DNA from: Aurelia coerulea
Taxonomy: Eukaryota; Cnidaria; Scyphozoa; Semaeostomeae; Ulmaridae
Assembly: GCA_039566865.1 (NCBI GenBank)
Contig: CM076948.1
Span: forward strand, 10,365,001 to 10,429,000
DNA: 64,000 bases
Reading direction: 5' to 3'
Shown: positions 48,901 through 58,378 of the stretch, piece by piece
How the letters are laid out: each line of letters starts with the position of its first letter
Numbering within the stretch: position 1 is the stretch's first letter
Made by a program: the position numbers and the translations under genes
Notes under the pieces: model-generated
The model's input: only the letters and a program-made list of their open reading frames with translations
What the model was told of the DNA's origin: nothing
The model's database searches: none

Positions 48901-50430
48901 TGTATTGTAGGCTTGACAGTCAAGGTGATGTCATTGCAATTGAGGCAAAGCAGGTAAGGATTAACTAAGATCGTGAACAATTTCTCCGCCTCAAGGCCAA
49001 AATGATTTGCAGTAATTCTTTGATATGGTCTTTTAAGCTGTGATGTATTATAAGTTTAATTCAAAGTTTGAAAGATTCCAGTGGACATAACCCTTGAGTA
49101 TTGTCTCTTTAAAATGTTTCTGTGTTATTCAGTATTCAGTAATTGATTTAAACACCAAAGTAGCAAGAAATCGGACTACCATAAATCATTGGTCGAGCCC
49201 CCTTAAAGAAAACAAAATATTGGATGAGCTCAATTGCAGGCATAGTGAAAGGATGAAGCTTGTGATATGGATTGCAAGTTCATAGCGAGTAATTGCTTCA
49301 AGATTCATGATTGATCCGATTTTAGTTGTTTGTACGCCCTCTCTTGAATTTCTGTCTTTTAAGTGTAGAAAGTTGTTGAACACTCCCAGTGGCCTTTCAG
49401 TTGTTCTTCGCCATCAGCAGTATTTCTGGTAAAACATTTTTTGCAAGTTTAAACTTTCTTGAGAATCAGTGTTTTTTAGTGCAGCTAAGAATCCCTTAAC
49501 CAACAATTTGACCCATTATCCAGAAGAAGACACATAAAGAACAAGGGCGTGCTAGGGAGGGGGATCGCCAAAATAAGCTATGCACGTTTGGCAGGCCACA
49601 ATAAATCGTACATTGGACCAATTTCAAAGATTCATGACTTAATCTTTAGCAAAAAGCCTGAATTAGGTTCTAGGATTTTGTGTAAATTTTTTTGTTTTCA
49701 GTTTTTAGAGCTAGACGCGAGTTTCTTAAGATGCTCATTTTCGAAAACACTGATAACGATCAAAACATGTCGATCATATTTTGTAAAGAGTCGACTTGAA
49801 TAGGCAAAGAGAAAACTTATTCGTGGGGATTTGGGATTTAAAAATCGATTAGTTGTAATTTGCTGTACGAGAGTTGGTACTAAGTCCCCAAATCATCCTG
49901 AAAACGTTTGCTCTTTGTTATTCATGTTGAGTCTTTTAAAATTTGATTGACGTTTTTTGATCGTTTTCAGTGTTTTTGAAAACGAAAATTTTAAGAAACT
50001 CGCTTCTAGCTCTAAAAACTGAAAACGGAAACATTTGCAAAAAGTCCCAGAATCCCGTATAGTGCAAATCAGATTCGTAAGCAAGTAAATGATTCGTAGG
50101 AAATTCGGAGGAAAATTTCGTGCATGATAGTTTAATCCAGTGGCAATATTTTCTCACTTCTACTATTTCAGAATACTCGAGTAGAAAAATGAAATGCTAC
50201 AGATTACGTTTGGAAATGAGACAATTTATTAGGAACACATTTGCTGATACTTGCAACATACTCGGGATTTTCAACGATATACGATGCTCTTTTTATATTG
50301 GTATTCTTGAGTATGCTTAAACATACTCACCTATTTTTGTGTCATATTTGCTTCATATTTTGGTTATCATTTTTTTCAGTGCATCCAGATGAAAGAATCT
50401 GGCATCATTGCACCATATAAGCACATAAGG
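39871..50430 (+). CDS. NSMAF: NSMAF/FAN, 5' part (six exons, 3'-partial)
   Basis: NSMAF (FAN) is a cytosolic BEACH/WD-repeat adaptor linking the TNF receptor to neutral sphingomyelinase. Six exons join in phase (2,2,0,2,0,0) into 129 codons. They cover the N-terminus and the GRAM/PH-like segment: AKERFSLLVLAPGEIYFEDF, then GRLKLCSRSLVFDP..., then FVHIGKWTGSLMSK, and finally GIIAPYKHI. These parallel human NSMAF's KERFSLLLL, SLKICSKSVIFEP, IGKHG and VVAPYK segments in order and spacing. The BEACH and WD exons were not found before the window's end. Two GPCR genes follow on the same strand, so they lie either in a very long NSMAF intron or beyond a gene broken here. Confidence 0.88.
40284..40557. 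mobile_element. 274-bp MITE with CTACCCTGACCATCCCCCC ends
   Basis: The left end CTACCCTGACCATCCCCCC is inverse to GGGGGGATGGTCAGGGTAG at the right. CAATT lies at both flanks, one base away on the left. The interior has three or four CAAATGCCCGGGGGCCGGG units. It lies in NSMAF intron 1. Confidence 0.8.
40640..40775. repeat. Short iterated repeat GGTTAGTxxCTAA
   Basis: About six degenerate units of roughly 22 bp built on GTTAGTSACTAA and TAATGAATCRG, partly palindromic (CCGATCGG). It lies in NSMAF intron 1. Confidence 0.6.
41431..42033. mobile_element. hAT-type MITE (603 bp) with perfect 8-bp target duplication
   Basis: The 15-bp perfect inverted repeat CAGGGACCGCGCAGC...GCTGCGCGGTCCCTG is flanked by ACTCAAAA on both sides (41423-41430 and 42034-42041). 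Subterminal GGGGGGCTAAAGCCCCCC and its inverse. The interior has no intact transposase. It lies in NSMAF intron 1. Confidence 0.93.
42371..43065. mobile_element. Palindromic foldback element (~695 bp)
   Basis: Left ATAAGCGTTTGAGCAGTT pairs with right AACTGTTCAAACGCTTAT. Inside, CTGAGGCAGCCTAAGACAGA pairs with TCTGTCTTAGGCTGCCTCAG. Non-coding; it ends about 105 bp before NSMAF exon 2. Confidence 0.82.
43171..43269 (+). CDS. NSMAF: NSMAF exon 2
   Basis: Acceptor TTGTATCTTAG; the donor GTTTGA is weak. It reads FSLLVLAPGEIYFEDFSVFY and onward. Phase 2 in, phase 2 out. Confidence 0.85.
43404..46347 (-). mobile_element. Pogo/Tigger-type DNA transposon, left end eroded
   Basis: The right end CCCCGGTCTCCCC is followed by TA. 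It contains a transposase gene (44002-45582, minus). GGGGCAATTGTAACAC iterons occur at 43412-43470 and 46300-46340, and one perfect palindromic pair at about 45951-45983. The expected GGGGAGACCGGGG at the left is missing, so the element cannot be complete. It lies in NSMAF intron 2 and is the apparent parent of the MITE at 22321-23161. Confidence 0.85.
44002..45582 (-). pseudogene. Pogo/Tigger-type transposase with one in-frame stop
   Basis: The minus-strand frame from ATG 45582 to the stop at 44002-44004 is open except for one TGA at 45070-45072. The N-terminus has a psq-type helix-turn-helix (SVRRIAKEMNLCHVTLSRYC) and a CENP-B-like second DNA-binding segment (WFSEFLTRNPSLSIRKPQAT). After the stop come the three catalytic Asp motifs: IYNVDETG, LLLDNHESH and LQPLDWGVYGPLK. 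The tail is basic (KGRKRAKKPK). The stop falls where a Trp (TGG) would fit, so a single transition probably disabled it. Usual length for the family is about 500-550 residues; here 526 codons. Confidence 0.9.
46369..46640. repeat. Two tandem ~132-bp units
   Basis: From GGTAATGGA...TTTTCTCAATxATTCTAAAA to TTGGTGATGTTAA...GGAAGAGGG, the unit is repeated at 46369 and 46502 with moderate divergence. It lies immediately after the pogo element. Confidence 0.8.
46745..46832. mobile_element. 88-bp mini inverted-repeat element
   Basis: AGCCTGTGTGCAGCCTCTAC (46745 on) pairs with the inverse at 46811-46832 over 22 bp with one mismatch. The loop is C/T-rich. It ends 57 bp before NSMAF exon 3. Confidence 0.75.
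46890..46968 (+). CDS. NSMAF: NSMAF exon 3
   Basis: Acceptor TTCTCTTACATAG, donor GTAATA. It reads KQKGRLKLCSRSLVFDPLDT then SHPMLK, the best conserved stretch with human NSMAF. Phase 2 in, phase 0 out. Confidence 0.9.
47217..47272 (+). CDS. NSMAF: NSMAF exon 4
   Basis: Acceptor TTTCTGTAG, donor GTAAGT. It reads LQFKDFVHIGKWTGSLMS. Phase 0 in, phase 2 out. Confidence 0.87.
47330..47640. repeat. Dispersed element related to 49545-50075, single arm
   Basis: TTGGCAGGCCAC, AATCTTTAGCAAAAAGCCTG, TTTTTAGAGC and TTCAAAAACACTGA are shared in the same order with 49545-49870. Only one arm is present. It lies in NSMAF intron 4. Confidence 0.7.
47680..48430 (+). mobile_element. LINE C-terminal remnant with (ATT)n tail
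   Basis: The frame reads KLNFKQHVNMVCTKTSQKLH then ALARA..., and after a stop RTRMKLNPCFMKEFFAE. These match the LGVxxDxxLxFxxHVxxxCxKxxxKLxALxR region of LINE reverse transcriptases. It ends at an ATTATTATTATTATC tail (48405-48425). Same strand as NSMAF, within intron 4. Confidence 0.8.
48911..48953 (+). CDS. NSMAF: NSMAF exon 5
   Basis: Acceptor GTGTATTGTAG, donor GTAAGG. It reads LDSQGDVIAIEAKQ after a split Lys codon. Phase 2 in, phase 0 out. Confidence 0.83.
49545..50075. mobile_element. Foldback element, two-armed copy
   Basis: The left arm (about 49655-49775) and right arm (about 49955-50055) are inverse: GTTTTCAGTTTTTAGAGCTA pairs with TAGCTCTAAAAACTGAAAAC. It is related to the single-armed copy at 47330-47640. 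It lies in NSMAF intron 5. Confidence 0.75.
50380..50430 (+). CDS. NSMAF: NSMAF exon 6 (last found)
   Basis: Acceptor CATTTTTTTCAG, donor GTAAGT. It reads CIQMKESGIIAPYKHIR, matching VYFIKEHNVVAPYK of the human protein. Phase 0. The following exon should carry a segment like (E)YxFEL; none was found up to 64000. Confidence 0.87.
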
Positions 50431-50483
50431 GTAAGTTCAAGTCTCTCCTTAAAGGAATTAACGCTGCTACAAATTAAGTTACG

Positions 50484-50867
50484 AAGCTCTATTAAGCCCA
50501 AGGGAGGTCTATTTAATTTCGGATACTCCAGAGAGGGCTTAGCAGATATGGGACTTAGTAGAGAGGAGGCATATTCACAAGTCAGATGACAAGGATGTCA
50601 ATGATAGATTTTTATCCCATATTTTGTGGAATCAACATACATTTTTACGAGTCAATCACTCAAGCTCGGTGCAGTTTTGGTCCCAAACCATACAAAAATT
50701 TACATGCAAACTTTTTTCAGCGAAATAAATGGCGAATCTTTGGTAACTCTGGCATTTCATATAAGTAGGAGGGATTAATAGAGGGCGGGGCTTATTTAAT
50801 GCTTTGATTTGGAAAGGAGTGCTTATTAGGTGGCGGGCGTTAATAGAGGTGGTGGCTAAATAGAGCT
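50484..50867. repeat. Degraded inverted-repeat element, AAGCTCTATT ends
   Basis: AAGCTCTATTAAGCCC at the left is the imperfect inverse of GGCTAAATAGAGCTT at the right. The interior has AATAGAGG and GGCGGGC blocks. The rest of 50868-52600 shows no recognisable gene or repeat apart from a short CACT run near 51830. Confidence 0.5.
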
Positions 50868-52599
50868 TTTATGGTATACTAAATTGACGCCATGTAAACT
50901 ACCACAGAGCTATTAGGAAAGGTTAGAATCTCGGGACGTTAACGCGAAAAGATAACAAAGCGTTACGATGAAAGGAAATTAGCGCAAAGGGCAGAAAAGT
51001 TTCCACAGAACAATTTCTACGATTCATAACAAACTAGACTACAGTACGGCTAAACAGCGCAATATGCTGTTAATGTCTTGATTAATGTCTTGACGATGAT
51101 TTTGAAATTTTGCAGGATCATAACTTCAGTATTTTAACTAAACCTAAACTGAGGGATCTAAACGAAGAAACCAGTGTTTTTGAACAGATCCGTCTCTTTG
51201 GAAAACATTTATTTTTCTTCTGCCCCTTACGTTTCAAACCCTCTTATCCCTTTTGGATGAATTTTAGGCTGACATAGAAAGGATTTTAGGCCGACACTTG
51301 AAAATGCAATTAAAGCCACTTGCCAGATTAGATGAGAAGAACAGATTTACATGTTTTCTGGTTGAACAATCAAGAAATTACTCGTTCAAAAAGAGTCCCA
51401 TCTAGGCTATGAAATGGATTTTAAACATCTGACAATTTTGCCATTAATAGTTACAAACTCATATCCTATACCATTAATTTGCATCCACGTTGAAAATAAG
51501 AGTGATAAATTCACTAAGAAGTGCTGTCACGCAAGTTATTTATGAAGGGTCGATCGATTAGGTGCAAAATTGATGTATGTATCTTTGTTTTTAGCTTTTA
51601 TAGACCAGAATGGAAAAGATTGTTAGCTTGCAATGCAAATGCAAGATGCAACATTCTTATTCGTGTTTGCGTGTCTAAAGTTTGGAAAGATCCTTTAATT
51701 TCGAACCGTGTTCTGCTCCCAAAAATTTCTGCTCGCTGCGCTTGCAACCCTGACTGCTTAAAGGACTCTCCACCTTGAACCAAAGAAAGTGCCAAGCGAG
51801 CTCCTTGCAAAGCCACACACGTACACTCACTCACTCACTCACTCGGGAGCCAAGAACGTATCCGGCAAAGCAGAGTAGCATACCAGGAATTTCATCAGTT
51901 CCTATTGCTACATTTTTACTGCACCTCCGTGCAACGATGCCTTGCGAAGTTTAAATGGACTTCGTTGCGCTGCATTGTCTCCAGTGTGAGTTCAGCCAAT
52001 CCAGGTTAACACTTTTGTGACTCAAGGTACAGAGGACAGGACCGATACAAGTCATGAATCATTAGGGGGCAAAGAACAAAAATTACCGACGCCGATATGA
52101 ACAAAAACAACGGCAACAACAAACCTTCATTACAATCATGCATTAAATGATTGATTAACTCCCTCGGTGCAACCTTCAAGATTGGTGAATGTGAAGGAAT
52201 GATGCTGTAAATTGAAAATTGATGTCGGATTTATGATCGAATTTGATAAATTATTGTTATATAATGCATCATTTCTCTAATATAATATTATCAATATGGG
52301 CTTGTAAGCCACAAACATCCGAAAGGTAGAGTGAAATTTCCGACAAATGGCCACTCCATTTTTTATTCTTTGTTTTGAATTATTTGAACAAAAATCCTTT
52401 CAGCTTACAAACTCAATAAAAGAATAAATACCTTACGTAGATTAATACATCATATACATAGTTAAGCTAAAACTTATATACAGTTTCCTGTCTACATAGC
52501 AGCTGCTCTTCCAGGGAATCGTGTTTTCGTTCGAGTTCAGCTCTTATAATGACTTTTTGATTGCTTTTTGAACCTATTAAGTGTAGAGCACTCTCTAAT

Positions 52600-52911
52600 A
52601 TTGATGGGAATATCATTGCAAGCTTTCAGAGCCGAATAGTGGAAGCCTTTCTTGACGTATTCAAGATTATTTCATGGGATTTGTAAGTCCCTGCAATTCC
52701 TTGTTCTGTAGTTAGAGTGCTGGAACCTTTGATGATATTTATGCCAAAGGCTTTCGGGACATTGCCTGTTCATTATTTTGTATGTCATAACTGATCGATC
52801 GAATTTTGTTACTTGCTGAACGGTCAACCAGTTGTGAGACCAATTGTCTTTTAGTCTGGCTTTATCAATAATAGAATGGGCTCTATCCTGCAGACGTTGG
52901 AGGGTATTCAA
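52600..52911 (-). mobile_element. LINE reverse transcriptase C-terminal remnant
   Basis: The minus-strand frame reads LQRLQDRAHSIIDKA...WLTVQQ, then FDRSVMTYKIMNRQCPESLW and NYRTRNCRDLQIP. This matches the LQxxxxRAxRxI...WLPxxxRxxxRxxxxxxKxxxxxxPxYL...Y.TR pattern of LINE C-termini. Confidence 0.7.
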
Positions 52912-52974
52912 TTTCGATTTTGAAAGACTCCCCCATATGACATTAGCATATCGCAGATATCATTGTTGTGATCT

Positions 52975-54277
52975 ACAAGAAAGGAAGCAGACTTGATTGC
53001 GGCAGTTATCGCCCAACTCTTCGTTAGTATAATTGCAACCCGAACCAAAGCAGACCTGTGTGCGTCTTTTCCTACGACACAAGCTGCTTACCAACCTGGC
53101 AGAGGAACCATCAAGCAAATATTAGACCTGGAACAAATAATTGAAAAGTCCATAGAATTTAACAATCCTGTGCATATTACATTCATTGACTTTACGAAAG
53201 CCTTTGATAGTATCAAACTGTCCTGCCTATGGAGTCCACTAGATAAAACATCAATCAAAAAAGAAACTACATCAACCTTCTGAAACAATCATATGAAAAC
53301 TCAAAAGCATATATCAAAACAGACATTGGAGCGTCTCGTTGCGTTGATATTCTGAACTGAGTTAAACAAGGTGATGTTCTATCCGCTCTTCCATTCTGCA
53401 TCGTCATTGCAGCACTCGTGCCTCAAGTTGAAAATGAATGCCCATCTGGCTTCTCGATTGGTGGCCACACTCTTCGCAATCTGAGCTATGCAGACGACAT
53501 CGCTGCCATAAGTAACTCGCGTCACGAACTACAAACATTCCTTCATCTCCAAGCTAAAAATATGCAGCCGAAGTCGGCTTGAAAATTAATGTCTCCAAAA
53601 CCAAGTGCATGACAACCGATAAAATCAACACAAACCTTCATCTTACCATTTATAACAATCAAATCTCTCAAGTAACTGAATTTATCTACCTAGGCCATAA
53701 ACGCTCCTCGAAAAATGACGGATTGGCCGTCGTCCAGGATCGCATAGGCCTAGGGTGGGCAGCTTTTAACAAGAATAAAACAGCAGTAACATCAAAAAGG
53801 ATATCATATCACCTAAAATCGAAGATCTTTAACACCTACGTGATACCGGTTGTACTCTATGGATTAGAATGTGTTAACTGGACCTTGAAATCCTAGCAAT
53901 CGTTTTCCAAAATCATATGATGAGATTCATGACAAACAAACGACTGTCTGATCATACACGAATTGAAGACCTCCTTCGTACAACAAAGCTCATTCCCATC
54001 ACATCCACACTTAAATCCAAAGTCCTGAAGCTCTACGGTCACACCAAACGCTGTACGAAAGGCGTCAGCAAAATCTGCCTAGAAGGAATGACAGAAGGCA
54101 AAAGAGGTAGAGGAAAACAACCAAAGCGATGGCGAGGTAACATTTGCCTTTGGACTGGACGAAACCTGATGTCGCTCAACAATGTGTGAACAATGCTGTC
54201 AAAGACCGAAATTTATGGAGACAGTTGTCACATGTTGATGCGCAATCTGCCGAAGGCGGAGAAGGCGAACGATGATG
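52975..54277 (+). mobile_element. RTE-like LINE pol fragment, frameshifted
   Basis: Successive frames give QPGRGTIKQILDLEQIIEKS with FIDFTKAFDSI, then VKQGDVLSALPFCIVIAALV with LSYADDIAAIS, then LKINVSKTKCMT and FIYLGHKRSSKNDG, then GRGKQPKRWR and NNAVKDRNLWRQLS. Those are the RT fingers, the catalytic YADD, the thumb and the C-terminus in correct order. At least two frameshifts and several stops show it is dead. RTE-type assignment rests on the spacing and the C-terminal style. Confidence 0.85.
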
Positions 54278-54284
54278 ATATTGC

Positions 54285-54487
54285 AGATGGTTTTCGACAA
54301 GGACGTGGTACACATGGACGAGCTGCGATTGTGAAATCAAAGTTTTTAGTCTTTTTAATGACCTTAGACCGCCACTAATCTTTCCTTTCACTTTGCCGAA
54401 TTTGTCATCCCAGTTTAGCCCTTGATCCACTTGATCCTCGCTGGCTTCGGCCTGGAAGAGAATGCGAGCCGCACGCAGGTGCAACAA
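54285..54487 (-). mobile_element. CR1-like LINE remnant
   Basis: The minus-strand frame reads LNWDDKFGKVKGKISGGLRS then LKRLKTLISQSQLVHVYHVL with VENHLQY. This matches the LxWxxxIxxIxxKIxxGIxxLKRxRxxxxxxxLxxIYxxLIxxxxxY segment typical of CR1-like LINEs. It abuts the RTE-like fragment in the opposite orientation. Confidence 0.7.
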
Positions 54488-54817
54488 CTATATTACAAAT
54501 AGAACGGCTGAAAATGTGCACGGTATCTCATATCAAGCTCAACAGATATCAAGGGAAGACAAGTGGAGAAGTAATGCGAAAAAGATAAGTAGTGTATATT
54601 GTAGTATAAGTACCTTGAATTTCAGGCTCACTAAAGCTAGTTGACGCCAATAATTATGCCGCAGTAGTGATGGGAAGTTGAACATTCAAAAGTCTACAAA
54701 TGTTCATTGGAGAGTAACATCAATGCGAAAAATCAGCGAAAAGCCGTTGAAAACCATATTCTACAGGATACTGTCAACCAAAAATAACATTAAGAGATCT
54801 TCTACCGACATTATAAA

Positions 54818-55771
54818 ATGAACAACACAAACATCATAGAAAGCTGCTATGGTTTTCAAACATCCAGACCCATCTACGATGCAAGTACAGTTATTACTGC
54901 AATTATATCATTGTACTTATCTATACCACTGTCTATTCTAGCAACGATTGGAAATGGTCTTATCATCTATGCCGTTTTTACAACAAATGCGTTACAAAAA
55001 CCAACAAATCTTTTATTGGCTTTTATTGCAATCACAGATCTCCTTGCAGGAATACTAGCAATGCCTATGAACATTGCAATACGTGCACTGGACGCGAAAA
55101 GCACATTGACACCATGCACACTTCGCGCAGCCTATGGAGCCATAGTTGTTCCACTGACAGCTGTGTATTTCCTTACGATGGGATCACTCAGTATTGACAG
55201 CCTCCTTGCTTGTTCTTTCCCGCTGAAGTATAGAACGTGGCAGCTGAAGAAGATTTACAGATGGATCTTTGCAACATTTTGGTTCCCTCCTATCTGTGCA
55301 ATGGCATTAGCTGTATCAAGAATAATAGCGGGCGATACTAGCAGAAGGATCTTCTCGGTAATCCTTTTTGTCGCTGCTGTTTGCATTGTTTTGTCAAACT
55401 TAAGAATCTATGGCATCATTCGAGCAACAAACACAAGTGTTGAAGATATGCTTTCCCAAGCAGCAGTTGAGAACAGGAGAAAGAAACAAAAACGATTGCT
55501 AAAGACATTGGTTGTGGTAACGTTATTTTTTCTCGTGTGCCATCTCCCAAATGCAATTGTTCTTCAGATTGAATTTAACGAAGATTCCTCAACGTTTTAC
55601 TATGCACTCAGATATTCTTCAATTCTTACTTTCCTAAACAGTTCTTTAAACCCGATTATATTTTGCTACCGCAAAGAAGACATTAGAAGAGTTGTTTTGA
55701 AAAAGTTATTCACAGTAATATCGAAGGTACGAAAGGGAGGCATAATCATAACGTTGCAACCTGAAATTTGA
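54818..55771 (+). CDS. Orphan class A GPCR, intronless, atypical DRY motif
   Basis: A seven-transmembrane receptor of 317 residues. Visible marks are GN (45-46) in TM1, the conserved Asp (74, AITDLLAG) in TM2, Cys 100 at the top of TM3, an NxT glycosylation site at residue 2, H-L-P (to 244) in TM6, and NSSLNPIIF (274-282) in TM7 followed by a basic helix 8. The end of TM3 reads SIDSLLACSFPLKY: the Arg of D-R-Y is replaced by Ser. The start is the ATG at 54818. Single-exon receptors of this rhodopsin-type group are abundant in cnidarians and mostly orphan; the ligand is unknown. It probably acts at the plasma membrane through G proteins, although losing the DRY Arg may alter coupling. The 330 bp upstream show nothing recognised. 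Confidence 0.92.
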   Translation: MNNTNIIESCYGFQTSRPIYDASTVITAIISLYLSIPLSILATIGNGLIIYAVFTTNALQKPTNLLLAFIAITDLLAGILAMPMNIAIRALDAKSTLTPCTLRAAYGAIVVPLTAVYFLTMGSLSIDSLLACSFPLKYRTWQLKKIYRWIFATFWFPPICAMALAVSRIIAGDTSRRIFSVILFVAAVCIVLSNLRIYGIIRATNTSVEDMLSQAAVENRRKKQKRLLKTLVVVTLFFLVCHLPNAIVLQIEFNEDSSTFYYALRYSSILTFLNSSLNPIIFCYRKEDIRRVVLKKLFTVISKVRKGGIIITLQPEI

Positions 55772-55937
55772 TCCTGTTTTTTGCTTTGATTTTTTCGATG
55801 GAACGAAGTTTCAGACAAATACATCTCGGAAACTTTTTCAGCGGGAAATCCTGAAATTTCTGTTCTACCCTTCTCATCTACAACATTTGCTTTTAATGTT
55901 ATTGGTTCAAAGACACAAGAGCATTGGCACCCGAAGA

Positions 55938-56420
55938 GGGACTTTACTAGACCAAACCTTTTCTAAACCAATTTTTTTTGGTGTAGAATTTGAACCCGGA
56001 TGTTGATCCGGTGGGAGAGGACGCTTTTCCGAGATATTGGGGGTTTTGGTCAAAAACCGGGATAAAATTGTGCATTGGCAGTGAATGGCCAGCCATGGAG
56101 GGGGGAGGGGGGATTTTATTAGACCACCTTTTTCAGATAAGTTCTTGGTTTAGAACTTGAATCTGAATGCAAAGTAGGTGGGAGAGGGTGTTTTTCCAAG
56201 ATATAGGGGGTCTTGGGTCAAAGTCCGGGATAAAGCCGTGAATTAGCTATGAATTGCAAGCCACGGGGACTTTACGAGACCAACTTCTTCTAGATTAGTT
56301 TTTGGTGTATAATTCGATCTGAATGTTGATTAGATGGGCCGGGGGGGGGGGGTACTTTTCTGAGACACTGGATGACAGGGTCGAAACGCTCTTGGTAGCT
56401 ACGTGACGATCGCCACCCGG
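55938..56420. repeat. Three diverged ~160-175-bp tandem units
   Basis: Units start near 55940, 56113 and 56270 with AYTTTAYxAGACCA and share TTTTTGGTGTAGAATTxGA, GTGGGAGAGG and CCGGGATAAA blocks. The third unit runs into a poly-G tract. 56421-57787 shows nothing else recognisable. Confidence 0.7.
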
Positions 56421-57787
56421 GCCCCTTTGAATGTTCAAAAGCGGACCCTACGTAAGAAGAAAGTATGTTTAGCGAGTTTGGTTCTATACTTAGTGTAATC
56501 GTCTCTTATTTTGGCATGGTAGTTGGAATTAGAGCAACTGCCAAGGGCCTCCGGGATGCAGGGACCCAAATAGACGCCCTGAAGATGTTCACTAAAAATA
56601 ATGAAATACTATATCATTATAGAAAGAAACAGCGTTTTGACTTATTGATTGAAAGGCATTACTAGATAAAGTATCAAGAATCCCTGTAGATGAACTCTCT
56701 GTTATCCAACAGGCCCTTTTTAATCAAGTGCACGCTTTTTAAAGAAATTATTACTAGGGTAGCCAAACATTAAAAAAAACTCTATTTGTTTTAGAAGTGC
56801 TAAGATATTTTTAAACGCTGAATTAGAAAATGTCGTTGCAAAATTGTCGCTAAACCTTCATTCTTCAGTGATATTCACTGTCATTTTAGGTTTTGAGACA
56901 ACTGAAGCTCACTTTCTTGTTTCAAATGGTGCTATATGATGATAATCATATACATGTTTATAGATAGTAAATATCTTATCAGTCCGTTAAAATAACGTTA
57001 TCGAGGCCCTGTTAGAATGACAATGCAATAAATAACTACAATAGTAATCCTAATACAATGTAAAATTTGTTGAAGTAGTTACAAGAATATTTACAAGAAA
57101 TGCTTTCTGCAAGAATTTCTTATCAGGAAATCATGTCAGACTTCTGCGTCATTGTATCCGATATCTTATGTGACCCTTCAGTGACCACTCACGATGTTTT
57201 CTCTCTTCATTATCACGCACGTAACATAACTCTTATAAACCAAATATCCAAAATTTGCGTGTTATACACATACACCTGGAAAAGCAAAAATTGTGCCTTC
57301 CTTCCTTCTAGGACCCTCCCTGTCCCCCAAATAAGTTTGTTATAAATCTCAATGAGATTTTTGCATTCTCAACGCATTATTCTAGCAAAGGGTGTCTCAA
57401 ATTTCCTTTGCATGCCTTGGCTTCAGTATAATTGATAAACAATTTTGCCCCTCGCTCACTGGCCTCGTTTTGAGATTCATTCAAATGGTAAATTTGGACC
57501 ATGCAATTTTTCTCAAAAGTGAGACACTCTTTAGCCCCCTCTGCTTTTTCTCTGTCTGCCAAATCTCGGCCAATTATGTCAAGCCATTGGGTACAGGGAG
57601 CTGTATGAATGCCCATTGGTTGCTGAAAATTTTATTTTGGGAAAAGGGCTGAAATAATTTTTAGCGTATAATTGCACTGATCATTTTCTATGTTATGAAG
57701 GTCGGAAAACGGATGCAAGGACCCCGTTTGTTATGCGTCGTGGGTTTTTTCCTCACCCGGTAGACATGGGTAAAAAGGCATCTTTTT

Positions 57788-57861
57788 GCCCCAAGAAAGT
57801 AAAATTTTAAACCAGACATTCCTTTACCCCATCAAGCTATTGATTGAGGTCTGACGTCAAC
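57788..57861 (+). repeat. 74-bp direct repeat, left copy
   Basis: GCCCCAAGAAA...CTGACGTCAAC is nearly identical to 58305-58378 (a few substitutions, equal length). Confidence 0.85.
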
Positions 57862-58304
57862 AGTCCAGTGTCAGGTTTCAAAAAGCAGTTAGAGCAACTG
57901 CATCTGCGATCTGCAAATAGACCTTTAAGATATTCTAAAAAAATTCTGAATCAACGATATTCTTATAGATTTTCCAGAATTTGGAATGTGCACAACAGTG
58001 AAAGAAGCTCTAACCCAACTCAACCTTGAAAATAGCAAGTATATTCGAGGTCGAACGCGGCGAATGAAAGCAATTTAGCCAATGTGGGATTTGGCTTCGA
58101 AGCAGAAGCCTGGGTACCATTGAAGCTATTTACTTCCAGTATGAAAGAGGGCAATGCAATATGGTTAACGGGCTGTTTGTGGTTGAATTGGACATGAATC
58201 GAAACTGCGTCACAACGTTTCTTCCAGAATTTTCGTTGATCACATAACAACTTGTTCCAGTGGATTAATGCTTGCACAGCGGCACTGAGTCAACTCTAAC
58301 ATTT

Positions 58305-58378
58305 GCCCCAAGAAAATAGAAATTTAAACCAGACATTCCTTTACCCCATCAAGCTATTGATTGAGGCCTGACGTCAAC
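58305..58378 (+). repeat. 74-bp direct repeat, right copy
   Basis: Partner of 57788-57861. The 443 bp between the copies has no recognised coding content. 58379-59166 shows nothing firmly recognisable. Confidence 0.85.

Noticed and set aside
51116..51270. Open phase-0 segment after a TTTTGCAG acceptor (DHNFSILTKPKLRDL...) as the next NSMAF exon
   Set aside because: It does not resemble the expected NSMAF segment after APYK and no good donor follows.
51598..51778. Open frame FYRPEWKRLLACNANARC... as an exon
   Set aside because: No recognisable similarity; frame and acceptor do not fit NSMAF exon 6.
56465..56665. 66-residue plus-strand open frame between the GPCRs (MFSEFGSILSVIVSYFG...)
   Set aside because: Short, no recognised family, next to tandem repeats; insufficient evidence for a gene.
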